In this document: piece by piece, positions 9,039 through 17,559 of the stretch
How positions within the stretch are numbered: the stretch's first letter is position 1
How the letters are laid out: each line of letters opens with the position of its first letter
NCBI GenBank assembly: GCA_035455245.1
Contig: DATIFN010000010.1
Coordinates: 1-64,000 of the forward strand
Length of the DNA stretch: 64,000 nucleotides
Direction: 5' to 3'
From: UBA8516 sp035455245
Lineage (GTDB): Archaea; Thermoproteota; Nitrososphaeria; Nitrososphaerales; Nitrosopumilaceae
Program-made: the position numbers and the translations under genes
The notes under the pieces: generated by a model
What the model saw: the letters and a program-made list of their open reading frames with translations, nothing else
Told to the model about the DNA's origin: nothing
Databases searched by the model: none

Positions 9039-12000
9039 TATACTCTCTCCTTTATCAAAAGTCTTGGAGCAACATCTAAGCTCATCATCTCTTGTAATAA
9101 TAATTTGAATGCATATGCCACTGAAATGGAAGTAACTTTTGCCTTATCACCACATACACGGCAAACAAATTTTCTTTGCTTTATATCATAGTATGATACC
9201 AATCCGCATCTCTCACAGATGTAAATGTCAGCTTTGTCAGATTCATCAAGCAGCCTATCCTTTAACATCATTGAAGCACCATATGCAATTAAACAGTCTC
9301 TTTCCATTTCTCCAAATCTTAATCCTCCACCACGTGCTCGTCCTTCTGTTGGTTGTTTTGTTAACATTTGGACTTGGCCTCTAGCTCTTGCATGTATCTT
9401 GTCAGCAACCATGTGATGGAGTTTTTGATAATATACTACACCAATGAAGACTTCGGCCTCGAATGCTTTTCCAGTTCTTCCATCATACATCACTTCTTTA
9501 CCAGAATATTTGAAGCCTGCAGACTCTAGCACACCTTTTACATCGTCTAATTTTTCCCCAACAAATGCAGATCCATCCATTTTTGTTCCACGTAAAGCTG
9601 CTGCTTTTCCTGTTACAGATTCAAGGAACATTCCAACTGTCATTCTAGATGGGAATGCGTGTGGATTAATCAAAACATCTGGGACGACACCGTCAGCAGT
9701 ATATGGTAAATCTTCGTGGTTTACTAACATACCAATAACACCTTTTTGACCATGTCTTGAAGCAAATTTATCACCAATTTCCGGAATTCTTGTATCTCTA
9801 ACTCGTATTTTGTACATCTTTCCACCGTCGTGTGATTGAGTCATTACTACATTATCTACAACTCCATTTTCAGATGGTCTTACTCCAATAGATGTATCTC
9901 TTCGATAAGGACCTTTTACTTCAAACTCTCTATACTCTTCCATAAATCTGGGCGGACTTGTTTTTCCTATTAGAATGTCGCCTCCCTGAACCATGGATTC
10001 AGTTGCAATTACGCCGTCTTCTTCCAATAATCTGTAAGCCTTGTCTCCTCTGAATCCACGTATGTTTCCTTCTGCATTTGGAATTTCAAAGTTGTCACGC
10101 ATACCTCCGGGATATTGTTTTGCTTCTGCTTCATAGATTCTGTAAAAGAAAGTTCGTCCCAATCCACGCTCTACTGAGGATTTGCTAAGAACTATTGCGT
10201 CCTCTATATTGTATCCATCAAAAGGTAATACAGCTACAACACAGTTTTGTCCTGCAGGTCTATCTTCAAGCCCCAAAAGTCCCATCGCTTTTGTTGTAAC
10301 AATAGGGGTTTGTGGATATAACATAAAGTGTTGCCTTACATACGTACTTGCATTCATCAGCGGTGTTGAGAATCCAAGACTTTGTTTTGCCATAGCAGAT
10401 TCGTATGTATTTCTTGGAGATTGATTGTGTTCAGGATAAGGTATGATTGATGCACCGGCACCCAAGATTGCGGACGGAAATATTTCCATGTGAGTGTGCT
10501 TTTTGACATTTTCTTCATCCATTGAAATGTAACAATTTTCTTCTTCGTTTGCGTCTACTAGTTCGATTACTCCCATGTGTAAGAGATCATTCCATGAAAG
10601 GAATTTTTTACTAACTTTGTCTATCAGTTCTTGGGTTAAAAGTGGCTTGTTGTCTTTTATAACAATCAACGGACGCAATACTCTTCCTGCGTTACAATTG
10701 ACATAGAGTCGTTTGGTTGAACCTTCAATATCAGATTGGTATAGAAATATTCCAATATGTGGATGAATCTTAAAGTTACGTCTAAGATCGCGTAACGAAT
10801 CTGCAAGCTTCTGCCCATCTTTATAATATCCAATCAATCTTCCATCTACAAAAATTCTAGCCCCTTCTTTTTTCAATTCGTCTTTGGCTTCTGAGACATA
10901 AGTTACTCCAAGATCATAAAGTTTTTCGATTATATCCTCGGACGGAACGTTAACTGAAATGATTGCAGAAAGAGCAAGATTCTTTACTAATCCACAGTTT
11001 GAGCCTTCTGGAGTTTCGCTAGGACAGATTCGTCCAAAGTGAGTTGCGTGCAAATCTCTTGCTTCAAAATTTGGTTGGCTTCTGCTAAGAGGTGATTGAA
11101 TTCTTCTGAGATGGCTTATTGTAGAAAGATAATTAGTTCTGTCTAAAAGCTGTGTTACCCCTACTCTACCCCTTCCCCAATTTCCAGTTGCAATGGCGTT
11201 GTTTAGTTTATCAGTTACGATCCCAGGCCTAATAGCTGCTGCCACAGCATTGATTCCCCTTTTTTGCCCTGATCTTTCAAGTTGGTATTTCATATCACGT
11301 ACTAAGTTTCTAAAAGCTGTTCTGAATAGATCTGCGAGCATTTGACCTGCAAACTTTATGACTTTGTTTCCATAGTGATCCTTATCATCGGGAGTAAGCC
11401 AGCCAAGCTTTAATTCAATTAATTTACAAGCTGCTTCACCCAAAAACTGGGATTTTTCTTTTCTATTATCGGGGTGTTTACCAAGATGTGGTAAAAGGCC
11501 CCAATCAAGCAATGTCTCGGCCCTCTTTATTTGGAATTCTTCAAGCATTCCCGGGGCAATTCTCTTGCTGATATATACTATAGCATCTTTAGCAGTGGGC
11601 ACATCTCCTGATTTTTCAAAAGATGCTTCTAGTTCATCTTGGATTTCGTCGACAAGTGAAACTGCTGCTGCAATTTCTCTATCTGATTCAAGTCCTAGTG
11701 CACGCATCAATGTAACCACTGGTATATCAACTGGTGATCCTGGGATTTTTGCAACAATCAATCCATCATTTTTCATAATAAGTTCTAGCTTTGCACGATA
11801 ACCAACAATTGAGGAGTATACTTTTGCTTTGAAGACAATGTTTCCTCCTATGATTTCTTTGTCAACAATAATTTTATTATAAGAAAGATCTTCTAAACCG
11901 ACAATTACACGCTCTGAACCATTAATAATGAAATATCCGCCAGGATCATTTGGATCTTCACCATGTTCAACTAATTTTTGTTCAGAAAGATTGTGCAAGA

Positions 12001-12385
12001 CACAAGCATTCGATCTTATCATCAATGGCATATCACCAATATGAACAAATCTGGATTCTAGTATTTTTCCATCCTCAACCACACTTGCTTCAAGCATCAC
12101 TGGTGATGCATAGGTAACGTTTCTCAGTCTTGCTTCCATGGGGGCAATATGTGTTATAGAACCATCTAGTTCCATCATCCTTGCTTGTTGAAGTTTTAAT
12201 TTGCCAAGCTGAATTTTGTAAGGATATTCTGCACTTTCAATTTCAATTTGTCCTACTTCATCAATTATACTTTGAAGACCGCGTTCTAAAAATTCATCAT
12301 AGGAGTTAAGATGTTGTCTGGCAATTCCCTCTCTTTTTAATATGTCTTGGATTATTGGCCAGCGTTTGTTTGAAATGTTTACCAT
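9038..12385 (-). CDS. rpoB: DNA-directed RNA polymerase subunit B (undivided)
   Basis: Second-largest RNA polymerase subunit, 1115 residues, not divided into B' and B''. Conserved blocks seen are the SETPEGSNCGLVKNLAL fork region, GQNCVVAVLPFDGYNIEDAIVLSKSS, GDKFASRHGQKGVIG, the hybrid-binding KIHARARGQVQMLTKQPTEGRARGGG, and the C-terminal zinc site (CERCGL ... CRVCGD, about 1063-1086). It follows rpoH with a TAATG stop/start overlap and is followed by rpoA in the same way. Confidence 0.98.
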   Translation of the reverse strand: MVNISNKRWPIIQDILKREGIARQHLNSYDEFLERGLQSIIDEVGQIEIESAEYPYKIQLGKLKLQQARMMELDGSITHIAPMEARLRNVTYASPVMLEASVVEDGKILESRFVHIGDMPLMIRSNACVLHNLSEQKLVEHGEDPNDPGGYFIINGSERVIVGLEDLSYNKIIVDKEIIGGNIVFKAKVYSSIVGYRAKLELIMKNDGLIVAKIPGSPVDIPVVTLMRALGLESDREIAAAVSLVDEIQDELEASFEKSGDVPTAKDAIVYISKRIAPGMLEEFQIKRAETLLDWGLLPHLGKHPDNRKEKSQFLGEAACKLIELKLGWLTPDDKDHYGNKVIKFAGQMLADLFRTAFRNLVRDMKYQLERSGQKRGINAVAAAIRPGIVTDKLNNAIATGNWGRGRVGVTQLLDRTNYLSTISHLRRIQSPLSRSQPNFEARDLHATHFGRICPSETPEGSNCGLVKNLALSAIISVNVPSEDIIEKLYDLGVTYVSEAKDELKKEGARIFVDGRLIGYYKDGQKLADSLRDLRRNFKIHPHIGIFLYQSDIEGSTKRLYVNCNAGRVLRPLIVIKDNKPLLTQELIDKVSKKFLSWNDLLHMGVIELVDANEEENCYISMDEENVKKHTHMEIFPSAILGAGASIIPYPEHNQSPRNTYESAMAKQSLGFSTPLMNASTYVRQHFMLYPQTPIVTTKAMGLLGLEDRPAGQNCVVAVLPFDGYNIEDAIVLSKSSVERGLGRTFFYRIYEAEAKQYPGGMRDNFEIPNAEGNIRGFRGDKAYRLLEEDGVIATESMVQGGDILIGKTSPPRFMEEYREFEVKGPYRRDTSIGVRPSENGVVDNVVMTQSHDGGKMYKIRVRDTRIPEIGDKFASRHGQKGVIGMLVNHEDLPYTADGVVPDVLINPHAFPSRMTVGMFLESVTGKAAALRGTKMDGSAFVGEKLDDVKGVLESAGFKYSGKEVMYDGRTGKAFEAEVFIGVVYYQKLHHMVADKIHARARGQVQMLTKQPTEGRARGGGLRFGEMERDCLIAYGASMMLKDRLLDESDKADIYICERCGLVSYYDIKQRKFVCRVCGDKAKVTSISVAYAFKLLLQEMMSLDVAPRLLIKERV

Positions 12386-12636
12386 TATTCTTCCACCACG
12401 TATCTGTAATAGATGCTTTCACCAGCCGTTGCACTTTTCCTTGTAATCCTTATCATATCACCTGGCTTTACTCCTAATCCCTTTATTGCAGGGTCGTTAA
12501 CATAGATGAGTGGCATTTCGGTAGGTTTAGTATGAAATTTTTCTAAGACTTCCTCTGCTTCTTTTTTTGATATAATTTCGTGCTTTGGAACATAAACATG
12601 ATCAGGAACTAGTATGTGATCTTTTTTAGTCAACAA
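12385..12636 (-). CDS. rpoH: DNA-directed RNA polymerase subunit H (RPB5-like)
   Basis: An 83-residue archaeal subunit matching the C-terminal domain of eukaryotic RPB5. It shows the HVYVPKHEIISKKEAEEVL and the PLIYVNDPAIKGLGVKPGDMIRITRKS...GESIYYRYVV signatures. It heads the polymerase operon. Two adjacent TTG codons (12636 and 12633) can serve as start. The promoter must lie in the 175-bp gap shared with the first PEFG gene; an ATATATAT tract at 12714-12724 is the strongest TATA-like element there. Confidence 0.95.
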   Translation of the reverse strand: MLTKKDHILVPDHVYVPKHEIISKKEAEEVLEKFHTKPTEMPLIYVNDPAIKGLGVKPGDMIRITRKSATAGESIYYRYVVEE

Positions 12637-12779
12637 ATTGAAAATCCCCTTTGAACAACATTAGCTGTAAATGTATCATTAATCCACAAACTACGAAATT
12701 TCCACCGAGAGGTTAATATATATGTAATCTAAGCACCATCGCTAAATTCTGTTTTTTGTCAATATTTTTTTCCGTAACC

Positions 12780-12787
12780 TTAAATAG
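12780..12787 (+). promoter_or_regulatory. TATA-like box of the first PEFG gene
   Basis: TTAAATAG centred 28 bases before the ATG at 12812, preceded by a purine-poor CGTAACC that could be the BRE. The distance implies a leaderless or nearly leaderless transcript. No Shine-Dalgarno sequence is visible. Confidence 0.5.
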
Positions 12788-12811
12788 TTAAAAGAGAAGA
12801 CTTCAAGCAAG

Positions 12812-13636
12812 ATGAGTACTCGTTTTAAGGGATTTGCTTTGCTTGCAATTCTGGCTGCAGCTGTAATAGCTTCTCCAGCTTTTGCACAACAAGTAAGTCC
12901 TTTTGATACAGTACCAATAACTGTCAAGACAGATAAAGGGTCATATGAAGATGGAGAAACCATTACCATCTCTGGAGAAACAAAAGATTTCATCTCCGGA
13001 TTACAGGTAAGCATCGTTGTTCTAAATCCTATTGGCAATAGGGTCACAGTTCAACAATTAGATCTTGAAAGCGACAAAACATATTCTACTTCAATTACTG
13101 CGGGTGGTGGTTTGTGGAAAGCTGCCGGTACCTACACAGTAAAAGTACAATATGGCAGCGATAATAGATCAAGCGAAACAACGTTTGCATTTAGTGGTTC
13201 ATCTGCAGCACCGGGAAAGAAATTCCATGTGGAAAATACTGACTTTGATGTCAGCTACAGCATCACCGGCGGCAAAGTAAATAGCATCACAGCTGATGTA
13301 GAAGCCAAATCTCTGCTCGTATCCATAACAACAACAAGTGATGGAGTGTTAACCATTACTTTACCAAGAGGATTGATCGATGCCAAGATAAATGGTGAGG
13401 ATGATAGTTTCTTTGTCCTAATAGATGGTGAGGAGGTAGAGTTTGAAGACGATGCAACATCTACAGACAGGACTCTAACAATTCACTTCCAAGACGGAGC
13501 TGAAGAAATAGAGATAATTGGTACTTGGATAATTCCAGAGTTTGGTGCAATAGCAGCTTTGGTACTTGCAGTTGCAATTATATCAATAATTGCTGTTTCT
13601 GCAAAGACAAGGCTAAGACTGATGCCAAAATACTAG
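12812..13636 (+). CDS. PEFG-CTERM surface protein, copy 1
   Basis: Secreted protein of 274 residues. It has an N-terminal signal peptide (residues 1-25, cleavage after AFAQ likely), an Ig-like beta domain (about 30-130; TDKGSYEDGETITISGE, LWKAAGTYTVKVQYG), a second beta domain (about 140-235; FDVSYSITGGKVNSI, DDSFFVLIDGEE) and the C-terminal sorting tail: PEFG at about 242, one hydrophobic helix and a basic end (KTRLRLMPKY). PEFG-CTERM tails are processed by a thaumarchaeal archaeosortase, so surface anchoring is expected. It is the first of four tandem paralogues. The function is unknown; an adhesive or cell-envelope role is inferred. Confidence 0.9.
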   Translation: MSTRFKGFALLAILAAAVIASPAFAQQVSPFDTVPITVKTDKGSYEDGETITISGETKDFISGLQVSIVVLNPIGNRVTVQQLDLESDKTYSTSITAGGGLWKAAGTYTVKVQYGSDNRSSETTFAFSGSSAAPGKKFHVENTDFDVSYSITGGKVNSITADVEAKSLLVSITTTSDGVLTITLPRGLIDAKINGEDDSFFVLIDGEEVEFEDDATSTDRTLTIHFQDGAEEIEIIGTWIIPEFGAIAALVLAVAIISIIAVSAKTRLRLMPKY

Positions 13637-13652
13637 GAATTTCAACTTTTTC
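13535..13652 (+). repeat. Shared 3' segment, copy 1
   Basis: From the CCA of PEFG to the stop codon (102 bp), this segment is identical to copy 2 and differs by one base (AAGACAAGG versus AAGACCAGG) from copies 3 and 4. With copy 2 the identity runs on for 16 bases past the stop (GAATTTCAACTTTTTC). Confidence 0.85.
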
Positions 13653-13658
13653 TTTTTA
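13646..13658 (+). terminator. Oligo-T terminator after PEFG copy 1
   Basis: CTTTTTCTTTTT tract ten bases after the stop, the usual form of an archaeal intrinsic terminator. Similar tracts follow copies 2 and 3. Confidence 0.4.
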
Positions 13659-14133
13659 AAATTCTGTTTCCATCATTTGTCAGTACATAATCTTTTGTGT
13701 GGAAAGATTTTGGTTGATTTACTGGTTTTTGACTTTAACATCTCGGGAAAGTACATTTTTTTCATTTTTAATTTATTTCAAGATTTCAATTCCCTTATTT
13801 CCTAAATAATGTTAAGAAATACCAAAAAAGTAATATCTGAAAAGTGATCTGGAGGCTTTTTAAAGTACTAAAAATTGGAAGATAAAAAAGTTACAATGTC
13901 AATGATAAAGTATTCTGCTTGTCACATATAACTAAAACTAGTTAATCCAGATCATTGGAATGATAAGAATCCGAGTATTTTTTAGGGTAATCGAAAAAGA
14001 ATAAACATGGAATTATTGAATCCAAGAAGACTTCATTGTTGAGGATAACCAAAATTTTTACTAACAATCCCTCACATTACTAGAAACATAATGAATGAAA
14101 TCAACTGAAGCTATTACATGGGCTTTTTAAATA

Positions 14134-14144
14134 TACATAAATAG
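14134..14144 (+). promoter_or_regulatory. TATA-like box of PEFG copy 2
   Basis: TACATAAATAG centred 30 bases before ATG 14169. A closely similar TACATAAATACT precedes copy 4 (15955-15966). A TTTTTAAATATA tract directly upstream is an alternative. Confidence 0.45.
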
Positions 14145-14168
14145 TGTTTCATCTTTATCGGAAGCAAT

Positions 14169-15035
14169 ATGAGTACTCATAAAGAATATGCGCTGATCGC
14201 TATTCTTGCTACAGCAGCAACAATGGGAGTCATTCCGGCTTTTGCATCTGGTGAAATGCCATGTCCAGATTGTGTAGGTAAAGAGGATGCACTAATGCAA
14301 CTACCAATCTCCGTATGGACAGACAAGGCACAGTATAACCAACCCAGTGCAATTCAAGTTGGTGGCCATGTAAAGGATCCAAATCCCAACTTGTATGTCA
14401 CACTCAAAGTAGTTGGTCCCACAGGGAATGTTGTCAAAGTTGATCAATTAATGGTTGATGACAATGGCGATTATGAAACTACATTGAATACGGCAAGTCC
14501 ACTATGGACAAAAACTGGAGTTTATACAATTTCAGTTCAGTATGGAAAGAACAGCAAAACTGATGAAGTCCAAGTAGAGTTGTTTGCAGGTGGAGTTTGT
14601 GGAGAATCTCAACTTGCTGTAACCGCAGGCAGTGATACATACTGCATACCATACAGTATAGTCGGTGGTACCGTAAAAGAAGGAACACTTGATATGAAAG
14701 CAAAATCACTGATTGTGAAAATAGATGCTGACAGCGATGGAGATCTTACTCTAAGCATACCAAGATCAGTGCTGGATTCAAAATCAGGAAATGACGATAG
14801 CAGATTCTTTGTCCTAGTAAACGGCGAAGAACAAGACATATACAGTGAACAAAAAACCGATGATACAAGATCTGTAACAATTCAATTCGAAAGCGGAGTT
14901 GATGAGATAGAGATCATTGGTACGCAAATCATTCCAGAGTTTGGTGCAATAGCAGCTTTGGTACTTGCAGTTGCAATTATATCAATAATTGCTGTTTCTG
15001 CAAAGACAAGGCTAAGACTGATGCCAAAATACTAG
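14169..15035 (+). CDS. PEFG-CTERM surface protein, copy 2
   Basis: Paralogue of 288 residues with the same plan as copy 1: signal peptide (about 1-26), Ig-like domain (TDKAQYNQPSAIQVGG ... LWTKTGVYTISVQYG), second beta domain (YSIVGGTVKEG, DDSRFFVLVNGEE) and PEFG tail. It differs in two Cys pairs absent from the other copies: CPDC shortly after the signal peptide, and a CGES...DTYC pair near residues 147-158, which could form extracytoplasmic disulfides or bind a metal. The start ATGAGTACTC and the preceding AAGCAA match copy 1. Start at 14169 fits a TATA-like box 30 bases upstream. Confidence 0.9.
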   Translation: MSTHKEYALIAILATAATMGVIPAFASGEMPCPDCVGKEDALMQLPISVWTDKAQYNQPSAIQVGGHVKDPNPNLYVTLKVVGPTGNVVKVDQLMVDDNGDYETTLNTASPLWTKTGVYTISVQYGKNSKTDEVQVELFAGGVCGESQLAVTAGSDTYCIPYSIVGGTVKEGTLDMKAKSLIVKIDADSDGDLTLSIPRSVLDSKSGNDDSRFFVLVNGEEQDIYSEQKTDDTRSVTIQFESGVDEIEIIGTQIIPEFGAIAALVLAVAIISIIAVSAKTRLRLMPKY

Positions 15036-15051
15036 GAATTTCAACTTTTTC
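14934..15051 (+). repeat. Shared 3' segment, copy 2
   Basis: 102 bp from PEFG to the stop, identical to copy 1 and continuing identically for 16 bases beyond the stop. It differs from copies 3 and 4 by a single base. Confidence 0.85.
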
Positions 15052-15059
15052 ATTTTTTT
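15046..15059 (+). terminator. Oligo-T terminator after PEFG copy 2
   Basis: TTTTTCATTTTTTT shortly after the stop codon. Copy 3 starts only about 50 bases on, so termination may be partial. Confidence 0.35.
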
Positions 15060-15107
15060 GTCTAAGTACATAGTAAAGGAAATATACGACTTGAGATCAG
15101 ATTTTCT

Positions 15108-15926
15108 ATGCGCTATTTTCTATCAGTAATTACAATTTCTATTTTATTATCAGGTTTCATTACAAGTTATGCACAAGTTGCAGAACCTCTTATCACTGCC
15201 ACTACTGACAAAATATCATATAAAACTGGCGATAGCATCATAATTTCAGGTGCAGTGAAATCTGTTGTCGAAGGTACACCTTTAACGATTCAGATTTTAG
15301 ATCCTAATCTGAACATAGTACAGATAGCTCAGATAGATGTTGCGCAGGATGGAAAATATACAACAACTGCCAAGGCAAGTGGAGCATTGTGGAAAAAAGA
15401 TGGAACATATACAATAAAGGTTCAGTATGGGACTCAAAATGTTGTAGCTGACACAAACTTTGAATTTGCAAGCGCAACCTCAACACCTACAACAGAGATC
15501 TTTGAAGTTGATGGTGGAAATCAGGGGACCTTCGATGTTGAATACAGTATAAGAGGCGGAACGGTAAAAAACATGGTTATTGATTTCGAAGGTCTTGCTT
15601 TAATAATAACAATCGATTCTTCAAGCGACGGTACAATCACATTAAATATTCCGAGAGAACTAATGGATGCAAAAACAACTAGTGGCGAGGATGACTCGTT
15701 CATAATTTTAATCGATGGATCCGAATTGCAGGCATCACAAACAGCAACAACGAATACCAGGACTGTCACAATAAACTTCTTGAAAGGTGACTCAGATATA
15801 GAAATCATTGGTACTCAAATAGTTCCAGAGTTTGGTGCAATAGCAGCTTTGGTACTTGCAGTTGCAATTATATCAATAATTGCTGTTTCTGCAAAGACCA
15901 GGCTAAGACTGATGCCAAAATACTAG
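15108..15926 (+). CDS. PEFG-CTERM surface protein, copy 3
   Basis: Paralogue of 272 residues: signal peptide (about 1-22, ending SYAQ), Ig-like domain (TDKISYKTGDSIIISGAVK, LWKKDGTYTIKVQYG), second beta domain (FDVEYSIRGGTVKNMVIDFEGLAL, DDSFIILIDGSE) and the PEFG tail. The YSIRGGTVKNMVI block is shared with copy 4, so copies 3 and 4 are the closer pair in the mature domain too. It lies 72 bp after copy 2 and 68 bp before copy 4, each with its own AT-rich promoter-like spacer. Confidence 0.9.
   Translation: MRYFLSVITISILLSGFITSYAQVAEPLITATTDKISYKTGDSIIISGAVKSVVEGTPLTIQILDPNLNIVQIAQIDVAQDGKYTTTAKASGALWKKDGTYTIKVQYGTQNVVADTNFEFASATSTPTTEIFEVDGGNQGTFDVEYSIRGGTVKNMVIDFEGLALIITIDSSSDGTITLNIPRELMDAKTTSGEDDSFIILIDGSELQASQTATTNTRTVTINFLKGDSDIEIIGTQIVPEFGAIAALVLAVAIISIIAVSAKTRLRLMPKY
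15825..15926 (+). repeat. Shared 3' segment, copy 3
   Basis: 102 bp from PEFG to the stop, identical to copy 4 and one base different from copies 1 and 2. Identity with copy 4 also extends upstream through ATCATTGGTACTCAAATAGTT. Confidence 0.85.
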
Positions 15927-15937
15927 AACTTCGAGTC

Positions 15938-15953
15938 AACTTTTCTTTTTTTA
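15938..15953 (+). terminator. Oligo-T terminator after PEFG copy 3
   Basis: CAACTTTTCTTTTTTTAA about a dozen bases after the stop. Confidence 0.35.
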
Positions 15954-15994
15954 ATACATAAATACTCATTAACCTTGATATTTTCCTAGTTAAC

Positions 15995-16900
15995 ATGGGG
16001 TCACGATATCTAGTTTTTGTAGTTATGATGGTTCTGGGGTTTTCATTGATTGTTTCTGTGCCAGCATTTGGAGCTGGACTGGAGGACCATGACATTCCAC
16101 CGCTCAGCGTACAGACAGATAGTGATAGGTATGGTCAAGGCGACACAATCGTGGTAACTGGTCTTGTGAAGAAACCAGCAGAGGGTCTACCTATTACTCT
16201 TAGAATATTAGACACTAATAGTAAGCTGATCCAAATCGATCAATTTACTCCTGCTTTAGATGGAAGTTTTTCAAAAACATATGTAGCAACAGGTCCATTA
16301 TGGAAGCCCTCGGGAAACTATACCATTATAGCCCAGTACGGATCTGCTCAAAAGGCCCATGCCACATTCTTGTTTAGTGGTGGAGATGGATCTTCGACAA
16401 TAGGTACCTTTGAAAAAAAGATTTTTACCATTGAAAATAAGGACTTTGGAAAATACAATATCGAATATGGTATCAGAGGCGGAACAGTCAAAAACATGGT
16501 TATTAATCCGGAAAGTTTGGCATTGATCATAACAATAGATGCCACAAGTGATGGATCAATTACTGTGACCTTACCAAGAGACATGATGGATGCAAAGAAA
16601 CCAGCTAATTTAAGCCCGGACGATATAATGGCAGGAAAAACAGTAGATCCAAAGGACCTCGAGGATGACGAATTCTTTGTTCTTATTGGTGGAGAAGAAA
16701 CCAATTTTAAAGAAACAAAATCAAAAACATCAAGAACACTTAGCATTGGATTTGCTGCTGACGATACTGAAATACATATCATTGGTACTCAAATAGTTCC
16801 AGAGTTTGGTGCAATAGCAGCTTTGGTACTTGCAGTTGCAATTATATCAATAATTGCTGTTTCTGCAAAGACCAGGCTAAGACTGATGCCAAAATACTAA
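15995..16900 (+). CDS. PEFG-CTERM surface protein, copy 4
   Basis: Longest paralogue, 301 residues. Signal peptide (about 1-26, ending FGAG), Ig-like domain (TDSDRYGQGDTIVVTGLVK, LWKPSGNYTIIAQYG), second beta domain (YGIRGGTVKNMVINPESLAL) and PEFG tail. An insertion of about 20 residues (PANLSPDDIMAGKTVDPKDL) precedes the DDEFFVLIGGEE strand, in a loop that is short in the other copies. The ATG at 15995 follows a TACATAAATACT box about 33 bases upstream. Confidence 0.9.
   Translation: MGSRYLVFVVMMVLGFSLIVSVPAFGAGLEDHDIPPLSVQTDSDRYGQGDTIVVTGLVKKPAEGLPITLRILDTNSKLIQIDQFTPALDGSFSKTYVATGPLWKPSGNYTIIAQYGSAQKAHATFLFSGGDGSSTIGTFEKKIFTIENKDFGKYNIEYGIRGGTVKNMVINPESLALIITIDATSDGSITVTLPRDMMDAKKPANLSPDDIMAGKTVDPKDLEDDEFFVLIGGEETNFKETKSKTSRTLSIGFAADDTEIHIIGTQIVPEFGAIAALVLAVAIISIIAVSAKTRLRLMPKY
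16799..16900 (+). repeat. Shared 3' segment, copy 4
   Basis: 102 bp from PEFG to the last codon, identical to copy 3 apart from the stop codon (TAA instead of TAG). Similarity ends at the stop. Confidence 0.85.
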
Positions 16901-17220
16901 TCATTTTCCATATCCTAAGGATTCAATGATATATTATTCATTTAGTATTTTCAAAAGTTGTGATGATCTAAAAATTCCAGTCCAACCGGAAATACAAGGA
17001 AAAGTGACAAATCAAATAACAGATAAAGCTCTCTTTTAAATTTTGTATGAACTCAATTTAGAAAAATGAAGCACTAAAACCAATTAAACTAAACCACAAT
17101 ACTACTTAGTTCCAATCGGTTCCAATTTGTTAAGTAATAAACAATTCAATTTGGAGAATATAAGAAGCAATGTAAAGACGAGTACTTAGATTATTATATT
17201 GCCACCACAAATCAATTATA
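16901..17220. other. Intergenic region after the PEFG array
   Basis: AT-rich 320 bp without a credible gene. It holds a short imperfect direct repeat (GTTCCAATC-GGTTCCAATT, 17109-17128) and ends in the promoter of the next gene (TTATTATATT at 17191-17200, about 25 bases before ATG 17221). Confidence 0.5.
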
Positions 17221-17559
17221 ATGGATTTTGAATTTGAAGAATTTACTGCGCCTGAAGATATTTTTGTATACATGGCTACAATTGCACCGCCAATGAAAAA
17301 CATGATGCCAATAAATTCTTACAAAGGTTATGTTTTTGCAATTATTCCACTAAGCCCAACTACTGGCAATATCTATCTCATGATCTATACAAAAGGTAAA
17401 CTTGATGGCAAACTTTTAGAGTTTGATATGAATACAAAAAAATACAAATCCGTGGAATCGGCAGAACGAGCAGATAAGAATTATTTTGTTGTTTTAACCC
17501 CCAAAAAAAATACCATTGCAGATGCAGCAATAAAAGAATTAGAAAAAATAGCTACATAG
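17221..17559 (+). CDS. Small protein of unknown function (112 aa)
   Basis: I do not recognise this protein. It is soluble, with no signal peptide or membrane helix, and reads as a compact alpha/beta fold: an N-terminal acidic stretch, a hydrophobic core of strands (YVFAIIPLSP, NIYLMIYTKGKL) and a C-terminal Lys-rich helix. A TATA-like element 25 bases before the ATG supports a leaderless transcript. It converges on the radical SAM gene, overlapping its 3' end by eight bases. Confidence 0.7.
   Translation: MDFEFEEFTAPEDIFVYMATIAPPMKNMMPINSYKGYVFAIIPLSPTTGNIYLMIYTKGKLDGKLLEFDMNTKKYKSVESAERADKNYFVVLTPKKNTIADAAIKELEKIAT

Larger units (their letters stand above)
13637..14168. other. Intergenic region between PEFG copies 1 and 2
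   Basis: AT-rich 532 bp with no credible gene. It begins with T-rich tracts (13647-13657) that may end transcription of copy 1 and finishes with the copy 2 promoter. I see no tRNA, inverted repeat or CRISPR structure in it. Confidence 0.6.

Noticed and set aside
16950..17010. Possible C/D box small RNA (GTGATGA at about 16958)
   Set aside because: A C-like box is present but no convincing D, D' and C' boxes at proper spacing; chance in an AT-rich gap.
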